Of a stretch of 64,000 bases of DNA, positions 1 through 11,879 are shown piece by piece. Within the stretch, counting starts at the first letter, position 1; each line of letters starts with the position of its first letter. The translations under genes and the position numbers were made by a program. Under the pieces are notes generated by a model. That model did no database searches. It saw nothing but the letters and a program-made list of their open reading frames with translations, and was not told where the DNA came from. The DNA is from Branchiostoma belcheri (lineage: Eukaryota > Chordata > Leptocardii > Amphioxiformes > Branchiostomatidae). The stretch is taken from assembly GCF_001625305.1 (NCBI RefSeq), contig NW_017802713.1, positions 2,380,794 to 2,444,793 of the forward strand, in the 5' to 3' direction.

Positions 1-133
1 TGATTTACCTCATTTTGTGTGATCATCGCCACATATGCATGAACATATAATAATATTATAAATAAATGAAATGCTATGTGCTAAATAGACTGCCTGATGA
101 CAATATTGTCTCTGCTGTTTGTTAAGCCAACAG

Positions 134-2998
134 CCTATGTGGAAAAGAACTGGATGCAAGAGGAGTACTCTGGAGGCTGCTATACCACCTATTTCCCACC
201 TGGGGTCCTCACTAACTTCGGAAAGTATGTTATCATTATCAGCTCATAGTGATAGAATACAGCATGTAAAAATAAAAGTGACGTTTTTGTACACTTTTCT
301 GTAACAATTGAAACTGGCATAAACATCTAATTATTGTATGAAATTAAATGGAAATATTAAAGCTGCATTATAAAATTTTCTAAGCACAATTCCACCAACA
401 AAGGCATCAAAGCTTGTCACCTTCAGTGCTAAAACTGTTATTTCACTTTTATTTGTCTCATTTCCAAAGCAACCATTCAAAGAAGAATTCAAATTAAATA
501 TGACTGTTTGCCGTCATCCAATGGCTATGCTAGTCTTTAATACAATTTTGCTTGGGAGCCAATCAGATAGCTTGAATATTTAAACTCTTCAAATGAAGAT
601 GTTGGGTGTTGTGTTGATTGACAGGGTACTGAGGGAGCCGTTTGGACGTATCTACTTTGCTGGAACAGAGACGGCCACCCAGTGGTCAGGTTACATGGAA
701 GGGGCGGTACAGGCTGGGGAGAGGGCCGCTAGGGAGGTGAGGAGGAGCAAGCATTCTTCAGGGCTGGAAATACTGGGTGCATGTGCACCTTAGTGCACCC
801 AAATTTGGAGCTGTGCACCCAATTTTTTTTCCATGGGTGCACCAGTGCACCCAAATATTTCCGTAGGTTTATATATGTTACAGTAAATATGCTGAATGTA
901 TAGTAGTATACAGCATATTCTAATATCTAAGGTAAAAAAATAATGAAATCATTGTTATAGTACATTTATTTAGAAATTAAACATAACTGGTTTTTGCTGA
1001 CATTCTACTTATATGGTGCACCCAAAATATTTTTGTGCACCCAATTCTTTAGGTTGGGTGCACCAGTGCACCTATTCCCAAAAATGAATTTCGAGCCCTG
1101 ATTCTTAAACTAGCAGTACCATAGTCTCAGTGGTTAGAAATTCCTCTTTTAGACCCAATATTGGCAACGTATAGATCATTCTTCCTGAAGATCTAAAACT
1201 CAGTACACATGCTTGTTTGATGCCTTTTTTAGTTTGTTGAAGTCCTCCCAGCAACCATTGGTATGGTCGCTTATGGCGGCGCCCATTGGCCACACATCAG
1301 TGCAATCACTACAGCAGGGGGCTAGTTCACTTGTAGTGGTATGCGTTTAACTCCCACACTCTTTCTCAACTGTTGAGAAAGTGATCTTTGGTATGACTTG
1401 GCTGGGGATCGAACTCACAACCTATATACCGAATGCAAGGCGAGCACTCTACCCACTTGGCCGTTGCACCAATGCCTTGAAAAGAGAGTATGCCGTCAAA
1501 ACAGTAAACAGGGTGGTCAGAAATTCACTGCTTGATGTATTTATTGTGATGATCTGTCAGAATGTACATGGAAATCCTTTCCCATGTTTTTCAGACCTTA
1601 CATGCAATGGGTCGCATCCCTGCAGACCAAATATGGCAAGAAGAGCCTGAATCCAAGGTACATTTTTGGTTCTTTTTTTCACCCCCACCACTCACTTTTT
1701 TTCTTCACCACCCACACAAATCCTGTCCTTGGTGCTGAACACCACCCACACAAATCTGAACATGCCTGTCCTTGGTGCTGAACACCACCCACACAAATCT
1801 GAACATGCCTGTCCTTGGTGCTGAACACCACACAAATCTGAACATGCCTGTCCTTGGTGCTGAACACCACACAAATCTGAACATGCCTGTCCTTGGTGCT
1901 GAACACCATCCACAGATATCTGAACATGCCTGTCCTTGGTGCTGAACACCACACAAATCTGAACATGCCTGTCCTTGGTACTGAACACCATCCACAGATA
2001 TCTGAACATGCCTGTCCTTGGTGCTGAACACCATCCACAGATATCTGAACATGCCTGTCCTTGGTGCTTAACACCACTCACACAAATCTGAACATGCCTG
2101 CCCTTGGTGCTGAACACCACCCAAAGAATCTGAACATGCCTGTCCTTGATGCTTGAAAAAAAACACAAATACTACATTTATTCATAAAAACTATACTTAC
2201 AATAAGCTGATTTTGTTTCTTCTTTGGTTTTTCTCTTTCCCTGACTCATTCATATGTTTAAGTTCAGTTGACTTTATGTACTTTTGTGTTGACTTTATGT
2301 ATTTTTGAGGTGACTTTGTGCACTTTTGACTTTTATGTACCAATTATGCTATGTACAACATTGTATTAAGTTCTTTATCTGATGTCTGACCTTTGATTTG
2401 GACTTGGATTTATGTTTATATGATTTCTTTGCTTATGTTTATATTTATGTTCTGGTGCCTTATAAGCCCATATGAGCTGGGTGACAAAGAAAGGTTGCAA
2501 GACACGATAATAAAAATTCATTATTTCATTTATTCAGGTGAACATGTAGCTGTATTTGATTTGATTTGATTTCTATTTGATATATTGAAATTGCAATACA
2601 CGCGGAACAGAGACAGTTGTTGCTGGTGTTGTGTCCCGCACATAGAAACGAATACTGGGCAGACAATATTCATTTTCACTTGAGTCTAGTGGGGAAAGTC
2701 GTGTAAAGTGCCTTTCCTAAGGGCACAAGATCAGTGGCATGTCAGGACTCGAACCTTGGACCTCTTGATTCCGAGTCGCGCACTCTGCCGTTGCACCACA
2801 CGACATATTTCAGAAATTGCAAGACACCTGAGTACATTGTTTTTTTTTTTTCAGGAGTGTCCAGCCCTGCCTTTTGAGTCGACGTTCTGGCAGCGTAACT
2901 CCCCGTCTGTCGGAGGTTTCCTGAAGCTGCTGGGTCTGACCCCGGTCCTCGCAGCTGCGGGTGTGGGAGCGTTCGTCTTCAAGAAGAGTAACCTGTAG
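134..2998 (+). CDS. MAO: Monoamine oxidase, C-terminal exons (5' part outside window)
   Basis: Flavoenzyme that oxidatively deaminates amines, anchored in the mitochondrial outer membrane. Four coding exons are visible: 134-224, 625-736, 1595-1657 and 2855-2998, with consistent phases (2, 0, 0) and AG/GT borders. Exon 134-224 encodes YVEKNW then [13 protein letters not shown], whose Cys is the covalent FAD attachment residue in vertebrate MAO-A and MAO-B. The next exon encodes [20 protein letters not shown] and AGERAARE, the FAD-binding end of the family. The third encodes [21 protein letters not shown]. The last encodes the tail, with a hydrophobic helix ([17 protein letters not shown]) before KKSNL and the TAG stop, matching the C-terminal membrane anchor. 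Lancelets have several MAO paralogues, so the A/B distinction does not apply. The catalytic N-terminal part lies left of the window. Confidence 0.93.
759..1101 (+). repeat. GTGCAC-rich dispersed repeat (copy 1)
   Basis: A ~340-bp element starting AGGGCTGGAAATACT and ending near TTCGAGCCCTGA. Its two ends are roughly inverted and packed with GGGTGCACC/GTGCACCC palindromes. A second copy in reverse orientation lies at 53160-53508. It sits in the MAO intron, about 20 bp after the exon ending at 736. Class unknown; it behaves like a foldback element. Confidence 0.6.
1288..1475 (-). mobile_element. tRNA-derived SINE, second family
   Basis: On the minus strand a tRNA-like head (B-box-like GAGTTCGATCCCC) is followed by a body containing GAGAAAGTGTGGGAG and ending near AGCCCCCTGCTG. 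The same family is present in the other orientation at 10446-10735. It lies in the MAO intron. Confidence 0.6.
1720..2155. repeat. Minisatellite, ~36-42 bp unit
   Basis: About eleven tandem copies of a unit built on CCTTGGTGCTGAACACCA followed by CACAAATCTGAACATGCCTG, with small insertions such as GATAT. It lies in the last MAO intron. Open frames on the minus strand are products of repetition, not genes. The core CCTTGGTGCTGAA also occurs singly near 32990, 43325 and 48183. Confidence 0.85.
2620..2808 (-). mobile_element. tRNA-derived SINE (main family)
   Basis: The minus strand shows a tRNA-like head with A-box- and B-box-like segments (GGTTCGAGTCCTGA), the body motif GTGCCCTTAGGAAAGGCA and a tail. 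It sits 45 bp upstream of the last MAO exon. Same family as 6343-6530, 15340-15515, 37549-37745 and 40130-40205. Confidence 0.75.
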
Positions 2999-3073
2999 CC
3001 GCCATCTTGTGAGGCTGAGTTGACAGAATCAAGTCATAACAAGAAATGGAAAATTGAGTTTTTATGTATTTTA

Positions 3074-3491
3074 GGCCACACCGCCTTAATTTTATGGATG
3101 ACATCCTCTGAAGACCCCCAAACTAGTGCACGCGGGCAATTAAAAAAAATTCCAGGACAAAATAAAAATGCCACTAAACCACAGGAATACAAAGCAGGTA
3201 TTGTTAATTTGCGGCAGTACTTAGGGATGTATACAACAAGCCGGCACATACTGGCTTTTTGCGAAATTTATGAATCGGCACTGTACGTATGTACTGAGTT
3301 CTTGAGTCGTGGAGCTTTGGTAGCCTGGGTGCCCGGCTCCGTATTGTTGCTAACTACCATGGACTACCCAGGCCTAGAGCCAGGACAGAGCCTTGGTGGA
3401 CGTGATCTTTTTTTTATCTTTTTTTTTTTTGAGAACAGGCGAAAATAAATATGCGCATGGATGTCATCCATAAAATTAAGTCGGTGTGGCC
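3074..3491. mobile_element. Harbinger-like MITE (TIR type CACCG)
   Basis: Terminal inverted repeats begin GGCCACACCG, followed by TTAATTTTATGGATGACATCC, and end with the reverse complement. They are flanked by a 3-bp TTA duplication (3071-3073 and 3492-3494). No coding capacity. It starts 76 bp after the MAO stop and carries the first AATAAA downstream of it (3161-3166). Confidence 0.8.
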
Positions 3492-3494
3492 TTA

Positions 3495-4296
3495 CTGTAT
3501 TCTTTATTTCTGGCAATCATGGCCCATCTAAGAAAGTAAGAAAATATACAAATAGAAATACACTATATACAATATTAACAGCAGTTTAAAATATGACTAT
3601 GACTAGAGACAGACCCAGATATTGCGGAAGAATCTGTTGCAGAAGATTACATCGGATTTGAGAACAGATTGGATGATGTTATTTGAGGAGTTATACAGAC
3701 AAGATTTTTGAAATTTATTATTGTGAACTTTTTCCTGATTATATTTCAGTCCATACTATTTTATGGATGAAATATATTGTTTTTCCTCATGTTTTTCTGT
3801 GTATGCAATTTCCCACTGGCTCCCATAAGGCAACGGGCATTTGTATAGCAGGAAATTGAAGACAGGAAATAAGATAACATTTGCTGGGACCTTTGAACTA
3901 ACCAGTCAGTGACACTGGTGTGTTCACAGAAACACTGATCACAAAACAAAGCTTTTCATCTTGGTAAAAATGCAGAAGAAGTTAAAGATTGTGTCACATA
4001 ATTCCACCATGCTGAAAGACCAAGACTTGATGACTGAAAAATATAAACTAGAAATCAAGTCATCATCAGTAAAGTTCAAAGGACAATCTGTGCAAAGATT
4101 CCTATATTACTGTAACCTTAAATTAGATTTAAAAATCTATGCTGCTATGGTCTTCATAGAGATTATCATTATATATAATACATTTGTATATAATACATTT
4201 GTATTATGTGGTTATGTACTTTAAATATAGTCCTGACAAAAATTCATCTTGTGAGTCTGAGTTGGTGAATGAAGAAGGTTCAACCAACCTCCTTAA
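3495..4296. other. Intergenic stretch without recognised gene
   Basis: AT-rich sequence with short open frames that lack any family resemblance. A segment near 3870-3945 (GGGACCTTTGAACTAA and nearby) resembles 36640-36700, so it contains repeat debris. Confidence 0.5.
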
Positions 4297-4666
4297 GGCC
4301 ATGTTGATTTGATTATATGGATGACATCCTCGGGGAACCCCAAAATTGATGTGCGCGTGCGAATAAAAAAAAAGTTTTGCAAAAAAAAAAAGTTGTTTTC
4401 ATTATGAAATCTACGTGGTCATGAGGGTTGAACAAATGGGACAGAATATGGTTTGGCGAATAATCTAGTCTTCAAGTTCATTTCTTTACAATTTCGTTTT
4501 TTTTCGTTTGATGTTGGCATTCTACGACATTGGTATGGTTTTTTTGTAACTTACGGCATATTTTTGCTCATTTTGCAACTGTTTTATACGATTTACAGTA
4601 TGGTTGAAAACGGCCGAAAATTCATGCGCGCGCGGATGTCATCCATATAATCAAATCAACATGGCC
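4297..4666. mobile_element. Harbinger-like MITE (TIR type CATGTTGATTTG)
   Basis: TIRs begin GGCCATGTTGATTTGATTAT and continue ATGGATGACATCC; the right end is the inverse complement. TAA target duplications lie at 4294-4296 and 4667-4669. No coding capacity. A close relative lies at 39392-39780 and a right-end fragment at 48069-48100. Confidence 0.82.
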
Positions 4667-4669
4667 TAA

Positions 4670-5492
4670 GTCATAAATATGCCAAAAATGATTTCTCTAT
4701 AGCTATGATACACCGAATAAAAAACAGCAAAAAATATGACTAGGTATTGTCAAAAAGTTTATTCACATATAATACTCAATGGACAGCAGTGGGCTCGGGA
4801 ATAGGAGTGTAAAAAATTAAACTCACAGGAAGAAAGTCATTATTGCTTTGCTAAACGAAACTCGGATAATACTTCTAAACACAGATTTATTAGTGTTTTA
4901 AAAATGATTTCAATTGTCTTCATGTTGTCATGAAGTTTTCTATCGAAATAAATGGATTTTATTCGCTGCATGGAAGGAGTTTTTGAAGTGGTTAATTTTG
5001 CTTCAATATAATTATTCCGACTACCTCATGATAGTCTAGTATGATCCCTGGTGTGTGTTTTACTGTTTGGTATATACACGTACATGTAGTAAAACTGCTA
5101 ATGAACACACTGCTGTACACACGTGTATAATCATCTTACGTTGAACTAAGGGTAGCAGTTCGTGTGCGGAAATTTGTTTTGGCTCCGTGAAATTTCATCG
5201 AAACCCGGGAATTCTCCACTTCTTCACATCTTGCCGCTAAATGAAGGAGTCAGAAGCTTTGAAGTTTGTAATTGGTCTGCCGTCACCTTCAATATGTGTT
5301 GAATAAAAATCATCCTTCTCCTCATAGAAAATGGCAGTAATTCTTAATTAAGTTCCTTTCATGGCGCAAGGGAAATAGCGAGTACAATATGCAGACAATT
5401 AGCAGTTCAAACTGCGCAGAGCGGGTAGGTTTGGTTGTTTTCAGCTACCAGAATAAAATTTGCCGCCAACCCGGGCGGCTGGATGTAGCGAG
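4670..5492. other. Upstream region of the NHL-receptor gene
   Basis: No gene or repeat recognised. The promoter and 5' UTR of the gene starting at 5493 should lie here, but no convincing TATA box or splice site could be assigned. Confidence 0.3.
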
Positions 5493-5943
5493 ATGGGAGA
5501 TGTTTATGAACAGACTTGGGGATACGGGATCCAGATCCGAGGCGCGGATCCGGATCAGAATATAGATCCCGTTGGTGATCCGATTTACCAGCGGCCTCGT
5601 GGATCATCTGGGATCAATTCCCCGGATCCAGGTCAGAAAAGAGATCTAGATCCAGTTTATGAGCAGCCTTGGGGATCTGAAATCCCGATCCGGGCCCCGG
5701 ATCCAGATCAAAATATAGATCCTGAGGGGCAAGTTTACGAGCAGGCTTGGGGATCTGAAATCCCGATCCGGGCCCCGGATCCAGATCAAAATGTAGATCC
5801 GGAGGGGCAAGTTTACGAGCAGGCTTGGGGATCTGAAATCCCGATCCGGGCCCCGGATCCAGATCAAAATGTAGATCCGGAGGTGGAGGTGTACGAGCAG
5901 GCCTGGGGATCTCACTTCCAGATCCGAGGCGCGGATCCAGATC
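5493..5943 (+). repeat. In-frame 78-bp coding repeat array (exon 1)
   Basis: Each unit encodes about 26 residues: VYEQAWGSEIPIRAPDPDQN and then a VDPEGQ-like end. The three central units are nearly identical in DNA, while the first two and the last are diverged. Tyrosine spacing is 27, 24, 26, 26, 26. The unit is full of GGATCC/AGATCC words. Antisense frames stay open because of the repeat composition. Confidence 0.85.
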
Positions 5944-8900
5944 AAAACATAGATCCGCGCCTTTGGATCCCGCTGAGGGAGCGTCGTGGCCGGGAAGGTT
6001 TCGGGACGACCGGGCGCGACGAGAACGTAGGCCGGCCTTCCCGTGACCGCAGCCCGGTGTTGGTGTTTCCGGCCGCGCCTGGGGCGCCGGAGGGCGGAAC
6101 GAGCGACGCACCTGACCTAGGTAAGGGCCTGCATGCACTTTTTCGTAAGCGTTAAGTATTCGTAATCCGTAGGCAGTCACCCAAAATCAATGTAATTCGT
6201 AATCAGTATATTAGCCGTAATTGGTCGTTTTCATTCTACGTATACGTAAGGCGCACTCCTAGGCAGTTAGTACCAGTAACTTATCTGTAAAACGTAATAC
6301 TTTAATAAGTACTCCATGATTTAACGCAAGTTTGAGAATTTGTGGGGTCATGTGGCGTAGCGGTAGAGTGCTCGACCCGGAACCAAGAGGTCCAGAGTTC
6401 GAGTCCTGACATGCAACGGATCTTGTGCCCTTGGGAAAGGCATTTTCCTCTTACCTCAAGTGAAATATATGAGTATTATCCTGTCCTGTATTTGTACTCT
6501 GTGTTAGTGGCGGCATTAAATAACGCCGATTACGTTAAAAAAATTTAACGTAATCGGCGGTGAAATTTTTTTTGGAATTCGTAATCACTGCCCCCTACCT
6601 CCTTTTGCCCGGCGCTCCCAGGTGGACCGGACCTAGAGCCGGGTGGACCCGACCCCGTGCCGGAGGGACCCGATCTCGTACCGGAGGGACTCGACCCCAT
6701 ACCGGAGGAACCCGAGCCTGCGCCCGGTGAAGCTGAACCCGTGGACCTGCTGAATCCGCTATACGTCTCTGACCTCCCGCCAGGTACTCACTTTTCTATT
6801 ATGTATGCCTCTTTCTACGTCGATGAAGGTTAGGCTTTTTGGTATACCTCTTTTTCTCGCTCGCTCACTCACTCACTCACTCGCTCGCTCGCTCGCTCGC
6901 TCGATCTTCTGACATCATGGTTAATCGTTGTGCATTTCTTTATTTCTGTCAGCCTTTTCTCTTAACAATGCTGATGTGTTTACAGTGAAGGTATTTACGT
7001 GAATTCATGATAGCATGATGTATTTATTATAAGAAGAAATTTATTGCACGACATTTTCACAAGGTACAATATATGGCAAACTACATAGAGAAAGTAACAA
7101 ACAATAAAATAAATGTATTGAATAAGACCTAATGTCGAATAAAACCTAACATATCTTAATTACTCAAACAGTAAGGGCTAGCACAAGTCTTTGATAGTGT
7201 TACAATCGAGTGGGCTAATCACAAGTTTCTGTATTTCTTCTAATAACAAAGCAGTCCTTTATATATCTACATATTTTTGCGTTGTGGGAACCGTTACATG
7301 TAAAGATATATTCAAATCTGTCTCCAACATAGAGACTCTTGAAATCCGTTGTACTTGATTCGAGAAATGTAAATATCTGCAGTTGTCGGTATTTTTTCAA
7401 GTGGTTTTAGAAAATGGATCAGTGGATAAACCTATAAAGCCTCAATTCAAGCTCATTTGACTGTTCAAAGCCGTTGATATCTACATAACGTTACATGTAT
7501 ATATGCATCGATAGTTTTAACCCAGCATATGCAGCACAGGCATGTTCAATTTTTAGTGTGTTTTTTTCACTAATATTTTATGTGTGTTTATACCTTTCCT
7601 TAGATATTACTGGTATGACACAGGTATAAAGCAATTTAAATCACAAATTCATGAAAGTGTAAATTATTGTGCTATTTGTAGGGACGCATTTTAGAGGAAA
7701 AAGTGGCCAACAACATTAATCTAAACATAAAAGAATATCAGTTAGGCCACAGCAAGTAATTTTATGGATAACATCAACGCGCGCATTAATTTTCGCCTGA
7801 TTTTGAAAAAAAAATTGTTGCCTTCTGACAGTGGTCAACATGCCGCAAATGGACAAATATACCTGTTGCCATGCCGGAAGGTGGATGGCAGATAACTATG
7901 AAGAGAGGAGACAAGAAAAGGCTCTGATTTAATGTTTTGTTTCTTACTTCAATGCAGTGATATGTGATTCTGGCTGTGTATTATGTGATGTTCCCACTGA
8001 ATGAAAACCATTTGTACAATGATTGAGTCAAAATGTTTGAATGTAGGAACCTTGTTTTTTTCGGCCCGCCTTTTTTTCGCCCGCTGGCATTAGATTTGGA
8101 TTCTGCGGAGGATGTCATCCATACAATTTACTTGCTGTGGCCTTATGTATCATTTTTCACAGCAATTTAGTATACACAAGGTGCATACTTTATACATTAT
8201 TATCACTTCACATCATTGCTATTACAGTACGGTCTAGTCCGTGTGGACAAATCTTTCGTAAATGCAAATATTGAAAACTAAAAATCAACTCTTATTTAGG
8301 TAATGTCCAGGACAACACCATCTGTGGAAATGGGCTGTCACGTGGCCGGCTGGTATGCGTCGCCGTGGCAACGGTCGTCATGGTAACGCTGATGACGTCA
8401 GTGCCCTTTGCTGTGATGATGGACCACTCCAACCCGAAAAGTGCAGGGGTAAGAGTTATTTATTTTCTTATTAATTTATTTATTTACTTATTCATATATT
8501 TATTTTTTGTTTATTTAACTGTTTTCCAAGGGGGGCCAGGATGTTACAAGACAGGATGTTACATACAGTAAAACAAAGGAAGAACAACATACAGTAAACA
8601 ATAAAGTCCAATGCGTCAAAACAAAATCATAATCCGATATTCAAGGTCCTAACCGTTCCATGGTCAAAACACCAATGTATTATTTATCCTCTTCTTTCTG
8701 TCTTGAATACAATGAAAATATTTAACCAACATACTTATCTCTACATATAGTTTTTTTTTTGATAATATAGTCTACACTGTAAAATTAACGTTGTGTCTCC
8801 GAAACAAATTATTGTTCAGAAAGTAACGTTAGGGATTTTTTTCTTCAGCCGAAGTGATCCGAGATGTACAGTTTAACAATGTAATGTAAAACTGAAACAC

Positions 8901-11845
8901 ATCAGGACACTAGTATTATCAGTATCACATCCTAATCATACATTCATTGTACTGGAGTATTATGGAATCCAAGGCCCTACGCTAAATTGGTTAAAGGCTT
9001 TCCTGACCAACAGGGAGCAAACAGTAGTGGTTGAAGGGAAGGCGTCGGCTCCAGTTAAAGTAGCGTCTGGGGTCCCTCAAGGAACCGTCCTGGGGCCATT
9101 GCTCTTTCTCTTGTATATAAATGACCTACCAGATCAGCTTGACTCAAATGTGAGGTTATTTGCCGACGACTGTCTATTGTATGTAGAGCTTTCTACACAG
9201 ACCGACTCACAACTTCTCCAAAAAGACCTGAACACCCTGGAAGAATGGCAAAGCAAATGGCTCATGCAGTTTAATCCCGAAAAATGCTACATTATGCACA
9301 TAACAAACAAACGAACACCACATGCAACTAGCTACCAGTTTTGTGGTCAGGCTTTAGCAACCACAAAAATCCATCCGTATCTGGGCGTCACGCTGACAAG
9401 CGGACTGAAGTGGGGTGCACATGTTAATAATATCACAACTAAGGCGAAACAGACATTGGGAGTGATTAAACGTAATCTGTGGGCATGTCCAACTAGAGTA
9501 AAATCACTTGCATACACGTCACTTGTAAGACCGAACCTAGAATACGCTGCGACAGTATGGGATCCATATACAAAGAAAGACAAAGACAAATTGGAAAGGG
9601 TACAGAATCAAGCTGCAAGATTCTGTATGAACAACTATATAAGAGGTGCTAGTGTCACGGAAATGAAAAGAAACCTACAGTGGACCTCACTGGAAGACAG
9701 AAGAAAGATGTCTAGACTATGCATGATGTACAAAATGACTAATAAACTGGTGGATGTCCCAACTACTAAGTACCTAATACCAGCCCAGAAGAGAACAAGA
9801 AATAGCCACGCATTCAAGTACCAGAGTTATCAACCGAGGATTGAGGTGTTCAAGAATTCATTCTTTCCTAGAACTATCGCAGAGTGGAACTCACTGTCAC
9901 CAAGTACAGTAGGAGCACTGTCAATAGATAGCTTTAAACAATGTCTAGAGCTAGAAGTTCAAGGGTTAGGTGTAACAAGTCGATCGGTGTAATATAGCCA
10001 GCTGCCGCCGCGCCGCGTGCCTGCGAAGCTGGTGTGTTACGCCGAAAGGCGGTTATACCGGCTATACAGATACAGATACAGATACCAACATCTATTTATT
10101 CATGAATATGATATATGTATTATGTTAATAATAATATAATATCAATATTTACTAGTATATATTTACCACATTTAGAAGGAATTGACATACAGGAAACTAT
10201 ACTGAGTATATTAATGAACGTATTCAGGAAAATCACTGAGCATACCTGGACACACTTGTGGTTACACTATACTCACTACATATCGCATGACTGACATTTC
10301 TGCTTGTCCCACCAGGCGGCTACTATCCTGCGCACCGGACACCTGCCGGGCTGGCAGACCTCCCAACCCGCGGTGCCGGCCCCACGTGTCCCGGTCAGTG
10401 GGAACGATTCATCCCTACTTCATACATTTTCATGTTAACACTTCTTGACCGTAGTATGGTAGAGCGCTCGCTTTGTAACCGGGAGGTCGTGAGTGCAAAC
10501 CCCGGCCGGGTCATACCAAAGACTTTCAAAATGGTACACACTTCTTTCTCTGCTTAGCACTCAGCATATATGAGAAAGAGTGTGGGAAGGTCAAACACAC
10601 AACACTACCAGCGGACCAGCCCCCTGCTGTAGTGCCCTGCACAACTGTGTGTCGCCCAAGGGCTACGGAAATGGACATGGGCACCAAACCCTATGCTCTG
10701 TATAGAGCACTGGAGACCTTCTTATACCTTTAAACAGACGCCTTCTGTAACAAAATCTATCTGTTCTTACATTTCTATCGTTGACATAAAAAGATGCGGA
10801 AAGACGCTGAATTCTCACGCTAGAATATAATATCCTACGTTGTATCTGTAGATATGTATTTCTATTTTTTTCTTCTTGTGTGTGGCATGTACTTACTAAT
10901 AATGGGCCGAATAAATACAATAAAGAAGAATTAATTAGTTAAAACGCCCCTCCTTTCATGTCTTTTTCCTGCCCCTCCCTCCTCCTCCTTCCCACTTTCT
11001 CCATCCGGTCTTCCCTGGTGCTGAATTGCCATCAAATGACAGAAAAACAGTAAAGATCGAGAAAATTATACCCAGATATTTTGTGTTTGTCCGTGATATT
11101 GTGAATGCGGCGGAAAGAACTATTTTATTCACTAGAAAAATTCATTGGGTCCTCAGATACTTAGAATGAACTTAGTTGTCCACTGTATTCTGCTGCTGCA
11201 GTAGCTTCAGCATCCTGCAGCATCAATCAGTCTTTCTTCAGTTCTCTCCACTTCGTCCTATTCATCGCGAGCCTCCTGAGCTCCTGGAGTTTTCTTTCTG
11301 ACCGCAATGGTCCTAGTCCTTTTTCCTTGAGGTCTGCCCTCAGCAAACTTAGCAGATTACTGCAGTGCCTTCCCTTTCTGGATCTGTAAGTGTTAGATCA
11401 CTGTAAGTGTTACCAGGGCGAAGGGCACAATGAACTTACTGAGTTTGAAGTGCCTGTACAATCACTACAGGTGAACCCCGTGCCTCCTCACGGCGATGCG
11501 GGCAAGCCAAACCCGCCCGACGTGCCTGGTCCTCGGCGCTTCACCCCAGCCACTGGGAGGACCAGTGAAGGTACGTTATCATATAACTGTCGTCGTAAGA
11601 TTGTGAGAGTACATGTGTGTCTGTGCGCCACTCTATCTCTGTCTCTCTCTGTCTGTCTCTTTCTTTCTCTATCCTCTGTGCCTGTCTGTGTGTGTGTGTC
11701 TGTCTCTCTCTCTCTCTCTCTCTGTCTCTTTCTCGCTCTTTCTCTGCTCTCATTCTGTCTCTTTCTTTCTCTCTCTCTCTGTCGCTCTCTTTCCCTCTCT
11801 CATTCTGTCTCTTTCTCTGTCTCTCTGACTCTCACTCTGTCTCTT

Positions 11846-11879
<34 letters not shown>

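Noticed and set aside
1679-2168. Minus-strand frames of 115-158 codons rich in Cys, Asp and Gln
   Set aside because: Three overlapping frames are open at once because the minisatellite unit lacks stops; no splice or family evidence.
5614-6180. Antisense frames of 188 and 99 codons opposite NHL-receptor exon 1
   Set aside because: They mirror the sense coding repeat; only the sense strand joins in phase to further exons and a propeller.
6343-6415. A tRNA gene (A and B boxes present)
   Set aside because: The cloverleaf is degenerate and the segment continues into a shared SINE body and tail; the same applies at 2700-2808, 15340-15410, 37675-37740 and 10446-10515.
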